Positions 35,323 through 45,448 of a stretch of 64,000 nucleotides of DNA are shown here, piece by piece. How positions within the stretch are numbered: position 1 is the first letter of the stretch; the number at the start of each line of letters is the position of its first letter. Source of the DNA: Symbiodinium microadriaticum (Eukaryota; Sar; Dinophyceae; Suessiales; Symbiodiniaceae); contig LSRX01000852.1 of the NCBI GenBank assembly GCA_001939145.1, forward strand, positions 181,418 through 245,417, read 5' to 3'. The position numbers and the translations under genes were made by a program. A model generated the notes under the pieces. The model was not told where the DNA came from and searched no databases. It saw only the letters and a list, made by a program, of their open reading frames with translations.

Positions 35323-35667
35323 AGCGTGTTTATCCATTTTGAGTGAACTATTTCTTGGTCTTGTTCTTTGCGTTGGCTGCAGTCTTGCTTCACATTGCTA
35401 GCTGCGCAGGACAGAAGCATCAGAGTGTTTCTACCAGGTAGGTTCTGCCAAGTCTGCAACTCCAGCTGCCTTCCCAGCCTATCTATCCTTGTTTTCAACA
35501 TGGTTTGGAGATGAATTTGCATTTGGAGTTCAATCAGCAACGATGCGACTGCATGCTGAAGCCATAAATGCCTAGAGTACAGATCCAGGGGTCACAATTC
35601 CCACACCCGCTTTAGCCACAGTGATGTCAAAATACTTTCTGCAAAGTACTTCATCAAGAAATTGCTC

Positions 35668-36922
35668 ATGGAGTCGCTGGCGTCTGCACCAGCCGGAAGT
35701 ACCTCTGCGCCTGGCTCCGTGCCCGCTATACCGAATGGTCAAGCCGGTCAGTCGGGTGCGGCGGCTCCGAAACATCCACCACCGCTCTTTCCGTTGCGAG
35801 ACTTTCTGAGTCAAAACGGCGTTGTGTCTCTTCCCAAGACCCGCGTCGTGGACGTTGGCGCCATGTTTCTCGACGAAGCAGAGGAAGTGTGGCGGCCACT
35901 GCAAAGGAGGGGGCACTGTGAGTCCGTGGTAGGTTTTGAGCCGTGCTCAGAAGAGTGTGATCGGCTCAACACCTTGATCGACAGCTTGAGTGCAGATGGT
36001 GAGTCTGGGGCAGGTACCGACTCTTGTGTCTTTAAATTTTTGCCATGGGCTCTGGGTGATGGCTCCAGGGGCCAATTCCGACGCTGTTCTGCAGCAATGA
36101 CTTCTTCAATGCTAGAGCCTAACATCCCGTTGCTGCGTCGCTTCGTGCAGCTGGAGGAGGTCACAACTGTGGTGGAGCGTACTGAGATGGAAACGAGGAG
36201 GTTGGATGACCTCCTCCCCCAGATTCCAGGAAGAGGAGTGGACTACTTGAAGATCGACGTACAGGGCTTCGAGCTGTCAGTACTGAAAGGAGCTGAGCAG
36301 GCGCTCAAGGAGGTCTTGGTGATTCACACAGAGGCCCCTAGGCTTTGCCCGGCAGCGCTTCATGTTGGTGTAGAGCCGCATATAGCTGCAATGCGCCATT
36401 TCTTTTTTCGGTTCTGGAGCGTTCTGCAACTAGAGATGCGGTTCTGAGGTGGAGTTTGTCGATATGTACGAGCACCAGCCACTTTTTGCAGATGTGGACA
36501 GCTTCCTTCGGGGCCTAGGTTTTGTCTTCCACCGCTTCGTTTCATTGCATGGAAGGCCAATGAAACCTTTGCACCTCTCGGCGAACCCTTTGCAACCCAT
36601 CTCCCAGCAACTCTGGGCCGATGCCGTCTATGTCCGGGACCTCTGGGAGCTTCAGACTCACTCAAAGGACCACCTCTTGAAGCTTGCGCTGATCCTGCAC
36701 GAGATTTATCACTCCTATGACGTGGTGCTGCACGTTCTGCAAAAGCCGCTTGTTTCAAATATCTTGCCCTGTCAAGGTGTGCTGTTTCGCATAGCGATTT
36801 TTCGGCATGAGCTCATGGATCTTTCCCGTGGGCCGCGGCGTACTGGCAACAGTAGAGAATTGCCCTGCAAGGTACGATGCGACTTTGGGCAAGTCATACT
36901 TGGACAGAATCCTGAACGCTAA
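35668..36922 (+). CDS. FkbM-family methyltransferase, two exons or more
   Basis: The ATG at 35,668 begins a Pro/Ala/Ser-rich leader of about 50 residues. The SAM-binding fold follows: VVDVGAMFLDEAEE (motif I region), VVGFEPCSEECDRLN with the acidic FEP loop, LDDLLPQ, then the family hallmark YLKIDVQGFELSVLKGAE. Exon 1 ends VIHTE at 36,333. A 115-base GC-AG intron (36,334-36,448) separates it from VEFVDMYEHQPLFADVDSFL, exactly the expected continuation, and GLGFVFHRF. The C-terminal helices ILHEIYHSYDVVLHVLQ end at about 36,745. The frame stays open to 36,922, but that tail may be intron. FkbM enzymes usually O-methylate sugars or small molecules; the substrate is unknown. No signal peptide is seen. 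Confidence 0.85.
36334..36448 (+). other. GC-AG intron in the methyltransferase gene
   Basis: The donor is GAG|GCCCCT and the acceptor TCTGAG|GTGGAG, phase 0. Joining them gives VIHTE-VEFVDMYE, which restores the FkbM consensus. Without removal the frame ends at a TGA inside the interval. Confidence 0.8.
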
Positions 36923-37651
36923 GTGACACTGCCGTCCGCATTGATTGTCTAGAATCTGGCAGCGTTCTGGATGAAAGCGAGTGAAATGACGAAGTGGCTT
37001 TGCGTCGGGCCAGCCTTGGGAAGACCCTGACACTTGACTTCACCGTGACTGCTAGGCCATGGGCCTGGTGGCGACAGGGTGCGGTGCAACATAGGGGCCT
37101 TAATTAACAATAGGTCACGGCACAACAAAAGCAAAGTGCAGGCAGTGAACATCATCGGAGTGCCAGAGGGGCTGGAGGAAGCCATCGCGTGGAGCTTAGA
37201 CCGGTTCATTCAGGGGCACTCAAGCCATGGCTAGCTGAGGTGTGGACGGTACAAGTAGTACAAGCGTCTCAGCCCAGGACTGCCAAAGATGGCTTGGATT
37301 GATTGGATCTAGCGTATCGTGCAAGTGTGACCTCCCAGCAACGCAGGTTTTGGTTTAGAAGATGGGCAGAAAGAAGCAACGCCGAGAGGCTTTGGCAAGA
37401 ACAGGCGCGCTGAGAGTGTCACGAGACCGCTTCAGCTCGACCGGGCCAGGCTCCGCCACCGAGGGGTTGGCAGGTGGAGCGACAGAACGGCCATGAGGAA
37501 GCCTGTTGCATCCTTACAGTAGCACAGCTTTCAGGTTTATATGAAACCTGCACCGATCTGCCGATCCAAGGTATGGGAAACGTGCCCATGTCGCGACCTC
37601 GGCTTGCAAACGTTCGCAGATAGGGTGGCAGGAGGCCCCAAGTAGAGGAAC
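36923..37651. other. no gene seen
   Basis: About 730 bases after the methyltransferase frame without recognisable coding signal on either strand. Confidence 0.4.
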
Positions 37652-38149
37652 ATGTGCGGGTGCAGCGGTCACCTTAAGGACAGGGAGCATGCCGGCTGCA
37701 CTGTTGTGCAATATGTCGTTGCCCCAAAGGAAAGGCAAGCTAAAAGCATCCACTTGGCTCTTGAAATGCAAAACATTTTCAACCTGAGGATGGGAGTGCC
37801 GGGTGGCATGGGTATGGGCGAAGTGGGGATGCCGCCAATGAGCCTAGCAGGCATCGGTGGCATGTGGGGTTCCGCCACGAGCGAGGGCTTCGCAAGAGGC
37901 TGCGAGATGGGCTGCGGCCCGTGCGAGTCGAGCATGGGGAGCTGCTACGGGCGAGGCAACTTCTGCAGGGGAGAAATGGGCGGAGGTTGTGGCATGGAGG
38001 CTGCCAACCTTGTCATGCACATCATGGACGACATGCCCTCCTTCGTCACACAAGATCCTCGCAGCTGTGTGATGCAGTGCATGGTGCCTGCCTGCCGGAT
38101 TCTGAGCTTTCTTGTTGCTCAGGGCACACAAGTATTGCTGTTGACTTGA
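37652..38149 (+). CDS. Met/Gly/Cys-rich small protein, unknown
   Basis: From the ATG at 37,652 the frame is open for 165 codons. The central part is unusually rich in Met and Gly (GVPGGMGMGEVGMPPMSLAG) and then in Cys (CEMGCGPCESSMGSCYG). A hydrophobic C-terminal stretch follows (CRILSFLVAQGTQVLLL). No family is recognised. Met/Cys-rich segments can bind copper or other soft metals, but nothing else supports that here. The minus strand also has open frames across this interval, and the low-complexity composition makes a chance frame possible. Confidence 0.4.
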   Translation: MCGCSGHLKDREHAGCTVVQYVVAPKERQAKSIHLALEMQNIFNLRMGVPGGMGMGEVGMPPMSLAGIGGMWGSATSEGFARGCEMGCGPCESSMGSCYGRGNFCRGEMGGGCGMEAANLVMHIMDDMPSFVTQDPRSCVMQCMVPACRILSFLVAQGTQVLLLT

Positions 38150-39528
38150 CGTGAACAGAAGGTATGGCAGCAACACTGCAGCAGAAGGTACGCTGGCCGG
38201 ACAGATTGCTTGGCAAGTCGGTAGTTGGGATGCTGCATATTCTGCGTGGTGATCATCGGCAGGCCATACACGTGATGAAACTTACCTCAAGCAGAATTAC
38301 TTTCGTTGGCACCGCCTGTTTTTACATCATGATCTTCCAGGCAAGCTGCCCTTCCTCCTCTATAGTTTAAAGCTTTATTATATTTTGGATCTCACCAGGG
38401 GCCCTTGTTCAACGTTTGCGCCAGCTATATGCTAATGATGCGGGGGCCCAATGCAAGGCCCAAAGTGGCCAGAACAGCTGCAGCACAAGACTTGACATTT
38501 GTGCGCTCTGCGAGTGTGACCCTAGGAGGCGGTACCTGGAGATTGAAAGGAATGGTTTGTGAGCAAAGGCCTTGCATGACTCGCTGCCACTGCCCACACC
38601 CTCTGCTCATGTCCTTTTTGCATGAAGACGGGTTGAAGTACCACAGATCCACATGTCAAGTTGTGATCTCGTTGTGGTCGCAGATGTGACACGGAGATTG
38701 CGTTTCCACCTGTCCAGCTTGTCCTACCAGAGCGCGTGCGTGCCGCACACGGCCAGCTTGCTTGGGAGCAAAGCTGCGCTGCATCTCAAGGGCGCAGGAC
38801 GGGTAGTCCTCAGCAGTCTCACAGATCTCGACGCAAGCCAGGCACAACGACACATCTAATCTTAGTCAGACAAACTGGATTTGCTGATCACGCAGGGTGC
38901 GGATGTTGGCAAAAGGGCCTTAACTTGCTGTATCAGCCACCTTGCAGCCTTGCGGGACCCAATCACGCTGCATCGTTGACTTGTCACGCTGTACCCATGC
39001 CGAGGCTTGAAATCGTCCGTGCCTGCGGATGTGCCATGGCGCAGCTCATGATGCGATGCGAATCAAATCTGCTAGGGCCGCAATGTTGGGGCCGCCGGCC
39101 TTCATGACACCATGCGACAGCAATTCCAGCCGCGATGACTGTCACGTTTCCAGGCTGGCTGAAGCATGCAAGCGGTTGTGGGACATGCAGACCATGGGCC
39201 ATCGCAAATGTCCAGAGGATCCCAAAACCATGATCGCCACTCCCGAGATCTGAGATGAGTTCTTACGTTAAAGCCACGCTGGCGCTGCTAGATTCTAGAT
39301 GCCTTCTTTCATTCTGATGGCTTGCTGCGATCCCCAGCGGTCGTATGCTTCGGAATGTGGCTCGATGATGGGGGGTCAGCGGCGCAGGTGCCGGCTGAGT
39401 TAGCACAGTGACACTGGGTAGACTTTGCTGTTGGCCAAGGCTAGTCATTGTCACGATTGGCGTTGAGCCCTGAAAGGCGACATCGCAAGCGAAGACACAT
39501 CACAGTGCTGGCAGCCTGATGATCTTAT
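38150..39528. other. no supportable gene
   Basis: Short frames on both strands, none with motifs. Confidence 0.4.
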
Positions 39529-41759
39529 TTGCAGAGAAGCAGGCAAAAGGATGCAGCCAATGCGCAACATGTGTCTGTTGCAAAGGTCCCATATGCCGAG
39601 AGCAGGGCTTGCACCCAAGGGTGCAAAGATGCAGAGATCAGGGGATGGCTGCAGCGCGCCAGCCCTCAGAACGCGCGCAGAAAGCTGCCACAGCCCAGGT
39701 CATCCAGGCACGTCAGGCCGTTTGCCCTGCGCACTCCCGAGACCTCCGAGACAGTGGGCGGGCCACTCGGCCAGACCGTGCTTTCGCTAGTGACTGGCAA
39801 GGTCCTGCAGCTACCGCAGAGAGGCAGGTGGGTCGAGATCTCAGAACTCAACACGAATGTTCACCCAAGTTGCTGGTGCGCAAGCTTATGTAGCGAACTT
39901 TCAATGGCTTTCTACGTTTCGAGCATCCGTGGTCTGGTGGTAGTGTAGGTGAGATCGAGGCATGTCGGAAGCCGCAGAAGCACGCGTCGCCTGGGCCTCT
40001 AAGTCGCAGAGTGGCGATCTTCAGTTCCGACGAAACCATCAAGCCTCAGCATTTTTTCAATGCTTGGCAGAGGCCGACAGAGAAAGCAACTATCGTGGAG
40101 ACTTCCGAGATTTCTGCACCGACACATGTTCCACAGGCAAAGGCTTCCACCGCTGAATCGGTCCTGCAGAAAAGGCGCTACCACTGTTCCCCGCACAGGC
40201 TGATGAGCTCAGCCATCTTGAGCACCAGGTGAATCTCGCATGCGCACCTCCTCTGCGTTAAGAGAATGTAGAGTCTGTAGACCCGGGTCGCTCGTGTTCG
40301 AACGGACAAAAAAAAACACAGCAGGCACTCCTGCGAAGCGAACAACGAGGGCAAGCACGACAGGCTGTGCCGGTGAGAAAGCGATGAGCAGAGCCAGACA
40401 CCTCGCATCTGCATCATACAGCACAGTCACTGCAGGTGTCGGAGAATGCGCTCCAGCAGCTGCAGCACCTGAAAGCCCAAGGCGTTCAAGGTAGCATCCC
40501 ACTTGTTCTGGAACAAGCTGTTGGAATGCTGTATTCGTTCAGGATCGCGGGCCCTTGAATATGCTCTCCGCGCCACCCTTGGCAGCAGACGGAAGTTAGC
40601 AGGTACTCGTATGGATTGTCACACCTTTGCGTTTCTGCAGGCGTCAACTTGGCGTGTTCCTTGGATTCGGTCCATGCCTGAAGCCAACATGTACACAAGA
40701 TACCAAGCTGAATCACTGGGCACACCTGCCCACCGAGGATGTTCATGGCCGAAAATACCAACTGCAGCAGGCGTCGTGTGCGCCAGCATGTAGCGATATG
40801 TAAACACCTGTTTATGCAAACTTCCTGTGGCAGAGGCCATGACAGTTCAACCCAGTCGAGTTGAGGCACAACCCGGGCCCCTGTTGTTCTCAGTGAGCAA
40901 GCATGTGCCAAAGACTTGGTGAGGCAAGGTTCCAGCTGGCTGCAGTCATGGTCGAGGTTTGCCAATGAAGCCAGCACGTGAGCGACATTAGGCAGCTGTC
41001 ACGAACATCTCCGTGCAAACAGCTCCAACAAAATCCCAATTCGGATGCTTGTCGCCTCTCCTCGTTTGCGCTTGCAGGAAGGCAATTACTCGGAAGCACT
41101 GTGCACACTTGAAGAAGTTGGCGCCTGAACTGCCGAGATCTTCCGAGTGCTGAGTCAGAATGCGGCGGCCAATGCATGCGATGATGAGGCTTTGAAGTTG
41201 GATCCACGCGATCTGAACTGTGTGGGCCTCATGTGGCATGGAAAGAGGAAAGAGCCTGGAAGCGGCCGAAAGAGGCTGAAAGCGCTCGGAATCCATCCTT
41301 CGAAGCTTGTATTTGCCTTTCGAGGCCTCGCGCTTACATGCCGCTGTTTGGAAGGAGCCAGACATTCCAGTATGCTCGTAGTGCAGCTGCGCTAAGCCAG
41401 TTAGCAGCTAGTGCACAAGCCCCAATGGCAAAGACAGGATTGGGACGTCACGCGGAGGTCGTGCTTTCAAGTGATACAGACAGCACAGACAGCAATGTGC
41501 GCCAGTGTCGTTCCAACAGGCGCTTGCTGCCGCCGAGCGCTTGTGCGGCTTGGACCCCGCCTCCACGCGCACGTCCAAGTTCTTGCAGTGTAATCTGCAG
41601 TTTCCGAGCTCTCCGCGAATGAGGTTCCTTGCCTTGAGGGAGGTCTTCCACTGCAGGCCAGATGATGCCACAGCCTCAATGTATGTCATCTGCAAGCAGA
41701 GGCCTGAGGCTTATTTGCCTCACCTGCTTCGCCTAGCTGCGAGACGCGAATCGCCTTGA
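39529..41759 (+). CDS. probable multi-exon gene, TPR-like helical protein
   Basis: Several + pieces read as protein. About 39,740-39,880 gives ETVGGPLGQTVLSLVTGK. About 40,198-40,230 gives FPAQADELSHLEHQ. About 40,438-40,555 gives VSENALQQLQHLKAQGVQ and LVLEQAVGMLYSFRI. About 41,078-41,120 gives LQEGNYSEALCTLEE, which matches the first helix of a tetratricopeptide repeat. About 41,183-41,225 gives CDDEALKLDPRDLNCVGL, matching the DP turn that starts the next repeat. About 41,505-41,757 gives QALAAAERLCGLDPAST, RMRFLALREVFHCRPDD and PEAYLPHLLRLAARRESP before TGA. The pieces lie in different phases and splice sites were not fixed, so they could belong to two genes. A scaffold or co-chaperone role would be usual for TPR proteins, but nothing here specifies the partner. 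Confidence 0.45.
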
Positions 41760-42311
41760 CAAAGGGCCCTTCCAAGATGTGCAGTGTGATGAGTAGGTGT
41801 TTGTTGTCACCTTCCCACGCTGTGGAACTACCTGGATGGCGAGCGCCTCGAAACAGACTGCGGTCGTATGACGGGGTGCCACTACTTTCAAAACCGGACT
41901 TGGCCTCAGGTTCAGATTGTAGTGAGCTGTCTTTTCGGACCGCGTGCGAACTATGCAGCAGTCCGAGTCGGACAGTGCAGACGCTCATTCATTAACAGCC
42001 CGGATGTCTCACATGTGTCTCTGCGTGCATATGCTGCCACTGGACTCAGAGGTATCTAACTCACGGCTGATTTCATGCCTCAGCAAGTCGGAGCATTGTT
42101 GCACTCAGATCTCACTCCTTGTGCACAGCAGCGCATGCACAAACAGAGAACCCAGACATGAACCGGCCACAATAGGATACCAGATCAGCGCTGCAAACAC
42201 ATCAGCAGGTGGAACACGGCGCCTGGGCAATCTACACAAGCCACACTCCGCTGACAGGATAGCTACTCGTAGCTTATTCCTTGCAAGCAGCACGAATGGC
42301 GTTCGCAGCCC

Positions 42312-43403
42312 ATGTCTCTTGTTCATGATGCGGTGACGCTGCACATTGCGGTCTTTGTCCCCGCAGGGCTCTTTTGCCTTCAGCGGCTTTGCAAAAGCTC
42401 TTGGACGCGTCTGCAAAGTGCCGATGTTTGGTATCTGGCCTTCCGGTCAGGCATGCGCTTTGTCTCCTGTGACATGGGCAGGGCAGGTATGCAGCATTTG
42501 GTTGCTCGTCTCCCTCCCGAACTCCACCAACTCGAATTACGTTTCCGTTGGTGCAGTATCGGTAGTGATGGAGCAGCTGTTCTTGCACACAGACTGCCAC
42601 GAAATCTGACAAACTTGCAACTGGCATTTCGCGGCTGTGGCATAGGAGCCCCAGGGTTAAGAGCTATTGCAGAGTCATTGCCGGCATCTTTGCAAAAGCT
42701 GCATTTGTCGATGAGGGGCTGTCCTGTTGGAGGAGAAGGTGCACGGGCAGTGGCTCGCAACCTTCCTTGCGAACTGTCAGAGCTGTGTTTGGACTTTCGT
42801 GACTGCCGCTTGCCAGCAGCAGGTGTCCGCGCCCTTGCCCAGAACCTGCCCGAATTACTGCGACTGCAAGACCTACGGCTCCACTTGGGCGGATGCGACC
42901 TCCTAGCCGAGGATGCTTGCATTGTTATGTCACAGTTGCCTTCAAGCCTAGAAGCGCTGCAGTTGGGATTCGAGGGATGTCCACTCGGAGCCAGCGGAGC
43001 ATATGCTGTGGCAGAAGGCATACCACAAGGACTTCGGTCATTGCATCTGGACTTGGATTGGTGCAACATTCAGGCAGACGGAAGCGTCGCGCTCTCGAGA
43101 AATCTTCCGCCACAACTCGAGAAGCTGCATTTGGGTTTAGGCGGTTGCTCCATTGGACGTGATGGGGCATGTGCTTTAGCGCAAAGCCTGCAAGAGCTGT
43201 CTTCACTGCAGAGTCTGCGCGTCGACGTCGCGCGCTGCCGCATCACAGTCGTCGGAGCCAGGGCTCTGCTGCAGAGGCTCCCGCTTGGCAGCCTCCAAAC
43301 CATGCTCTTGGACTTCCGCGCGTGCGGAATTGACATCGAGGAACGCCAAACCTTGAGGGATCTCATCCCGACCTTCTTAGGTCCTAGGACTGTCCTCTTC
43401 TAG
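42312..43403 (+). CDS. leucine-rich repeat protein with 11 cysteine-bearing repeats, single exon
   Basis: The ATG at 42,312 opens a 363-residue intronless frame. After a short N-terminal region come about 11 repeats of some 28 residues. Each follows roughly LxxCxIGxxGAxALAxxLP then LxxLxL, for example FRWCSIGSDGAAVLAHRLP, FRGCGIGAPGLRAIAESLP and LGGCSIGRDGACALAQSL. This is the longer ribonuclease-inhibitor-like LRR class, in which Cys occupies the Asn/Cys ladder position. Repeat spacing is very regular. No signal peptide, transmembrane segment or effector domain is present, so an intracellular protein-binding role is inferred. The single exon contrasts with the intron-rich neighbours. Confidence 0.85.
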   Translation: MSLVHDAVTLHIAVFVPAGLFCLQRLCKSSWTRLQSADVWYLAFRSGMRFVSCDMGRAGMQHLVARLPPELHQLELRFRWCSIGSDGAAVLAHRLPRNLTNLQLAFRGCGIGAPGLRAIAESLPASLQKLHLSMRGCPVGGEGARAVARNLPCELSELCLDFRDCRLPAAGVRALAQNLPELLRLQDLRLHLGGCDLLAEDACIVMSQLPSSLEALQLGFEGCPLGASGAYAVAEGIPQGLRSLHLDLDWCNIQADGSVALSRNLPPQLEKLHLGLGGCSIGRDGACALAQSLQELSSLQSLRVDVARCRITVVGARALLQRLPLGSLQTMLLDFRACGIDIEERQTLRDLIPTFLGPRTVLF

Positions 43404-43729
43404 TGCTAGCCGCTAGACCGTTTCACATTTATTTCTCGTGCGACAGGAAAAGCCCAGCAGATCTTGCACCTGACTCCTCGCCTGTATTCTGTCCACTTGC
43501 TTCAAATGGCCAAGGAAGATCATGCTCTCTTCCTCGAGGGAAGCTTGCCACCTAGTCGGCCTAGTCACAATTCAACTGCGTCTGCTCGGACTCGCCGCCC
43601 TCGCCTTGCTTTCTGAGGCATTGCATCCTCTGCTAGCTATGCAGGAGCCTCGCATACCCTTTTCCCAGACTAGCATTGTAGCGACGAGCGGTGATATGTC
43701 ACATCGAACTGATCTGGTCGGACAAAAGT

Positions 43730-44883
43730 CAGGTCCGAAAACTCGAGGAACTGCCACAACCACGCGTTCTCAAGAGTCATGTTCCCGCTGACATGCTCGG
43801 GCCCCCAGCTGGTTGTCAAGGAAGCTCCAGCTCTGTAGAAGTGCAGTGTTCTTTTGATCTTACACGGTGGGATTGACGTAGAAACTCAGGTATCCAGGAT
43901 TGGCCCATGGTAAGGACAGCATACTTCAAAGGTACGGGAAGGCAGGTTCACGTTTCTGTGCATCCAAGTCGTCACAATGTTGCAGGGAGTTCGGAAGATC
44001 TTTGGAAGGTGATCTACGTGGTGCGCAATCCGAAGGACGGGCTAGCTGGTACCAGGGCATCATGCTGCAACCGTGCCTTGTCGGGACCTGGCCTGTGCTG
44101 GGCGGTAAGTAGCAGCCGCGCTCGGAGGATGCATTGATCTCGCTCAGGCCATCTGCTTCGTGGCAAAAGAAGCTTGGCCACTGGCATAGCAAAACACTGC
44201 CCTGGAGGCATCACCATGCCAACAACCAGGCCATCGGCTGGGATGGCAGTGCCGCTCCCAGACCGTAGCGGGCGTAGCGCAAGGAGCAGGAGTAGCCCAT
44301 TGCATCGTGTGATAGCCTCGATTCGTGGCAAGGCTGGGACGAATGGGTAGACCAGTGGATCAGCGGCCAAAGGCCAGTCAAAGCTCCGGTACCGATTTCA
44401 GAGGAGCCAAAAAACCGTGAGGGATGCCACATGAGGTCGCTGGAGTACGGTGGTTCCTACTTTGACCACGTGAAGGGATGGTTCCTCGCCCAGGGGCCAT
44501 TGGGGTGCACACCACGATGGAAGCGATGCTGCAGCCTCTGCGAAACAGCCAGCACCAAGCATGCCCACTCAGGTGGAAGCTGTCCAAGCACCATCCGGAT
44601 CGTATCCGCTCCACCCTTGGGCAGGAGTAGGAACGCTTGTGCAACAACTGTTTCACACTATAGTTTCGGGAAACTCCTGAATGTTTCCTCGACCCGAGGT
44701 GTTGTGTACTTTGAGGACCTGAAGGTCCCAAACAGCCGGACGTTGGACATGAAGCCTTTAATTCAACCAGTCCGTGTCCAGGCCGACCTTTCGGCGGAGA
44801 TCGGGGCAGTGGCCACTTTCCTCGGCTTGTCCTTGGAAAAGGAGGCGCTTGCAGAGGCAGGAAGCACCTCCGCCCATATGTGA
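43730..44883 (+). CDS. cytosolic-type (PAPS-dependent) sulfotransferase, partial exon set
   Basis: Four blocks match the family in order. VRKLEELPQPRVLKSHVPAD (about 43,733) corresponds to the PRxxKTHxP block. WKVIYVVRNPKDGLAGT (about 44,006) is the 3'-phosphate-binding block, usually RNPKDxxVS. EYGGSYFDHVKGWFLA (about 44,438) corresponds to the GSxxDHxxGW helix. GVVYFEDLKVPNSRTLD, then IGAVATFLGLSLEKEAL, is the EDLK and C-terminal helix, ending TGA at 44,883. Sulfotransferases move sulfate from PAPS to a hydroxyl or amine; the acceptor is unknown. The N-terminal PKSGTTW PAPS loop should lie in 43.4-43.7 kb, but I did not find it. The gene is either incompletely reconstructed or truncated. 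The Ser usual after RNPKD is replaced in GLAGT. Confidence 0.7.
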
Positions 44884-45448
44884 GCACAACTGGTGGACTG
44901 GGCCCGTGTGGATGTTTGCATGTCCTGTTAGAGTCTAGTGGAGCATATTAGAGCCATGATCGGCTGGAGTGGAGCACGCGGACGGGAAGTTACGCTTGGA
45001 TCCGGGAGGCTGCGGCTTCCTGCCAGTTCGATGCGATGCGGCAAAGGCACAACATGCACAATGGCAGTAGTTGGCTTAGTAGACTTCCGTTGAAGGAGAT
45101 CACACAACGTTGCCAGGCATAAAGTGGGCGAGGAAATCCGAAGCCATGAGCTCGGGCTCAGGCCAAGGCTTTGCCTTTCGCAGCTTGCACGTGGCATCTA
45201 CATGGACGTGTCGCCTCACATAAGTGATGGGAAACTTCTCTGTGCCGCCCTTTCCCGCCCAAAGCTGGTTTCGTTTCCACAGGGGCATGTTACGGTTAAC
45301 CTGCATAGCCACATATGGCATAGCTGATCCGTATCTACATGTGAGCAAAGCTTGAAGCACAGGGCAACTTAGCAGCTTCAGGCATGATCGACACTGCAGT
45401 CACGGACCCGAGTGTTTCGCTATAAGACGTGCCCAAACTGACAAGCAC
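44884..45448. other. intergenic, no gene seen
   Basis: About 565 bases between the sulfotransferase stop and the amylase start. A + frame at 45,124-45,327 is open but has no motif. Confidence 0.4.

Larger units (their letters stand above)
31381..35667. other. gene-poor, repeat-bearing interval
   Basis: No frame has recognisable motifs. G+C falls visibly from about 33.2 kb to 35.6 kb, and that part holds the four repeat tracts listed separately. The + frame at 33,403-33,642 is open but made of hydrophobic and Ser/Thr residues expected from T-rich DNA. I do not call it a gene. Confidence 0.45.
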
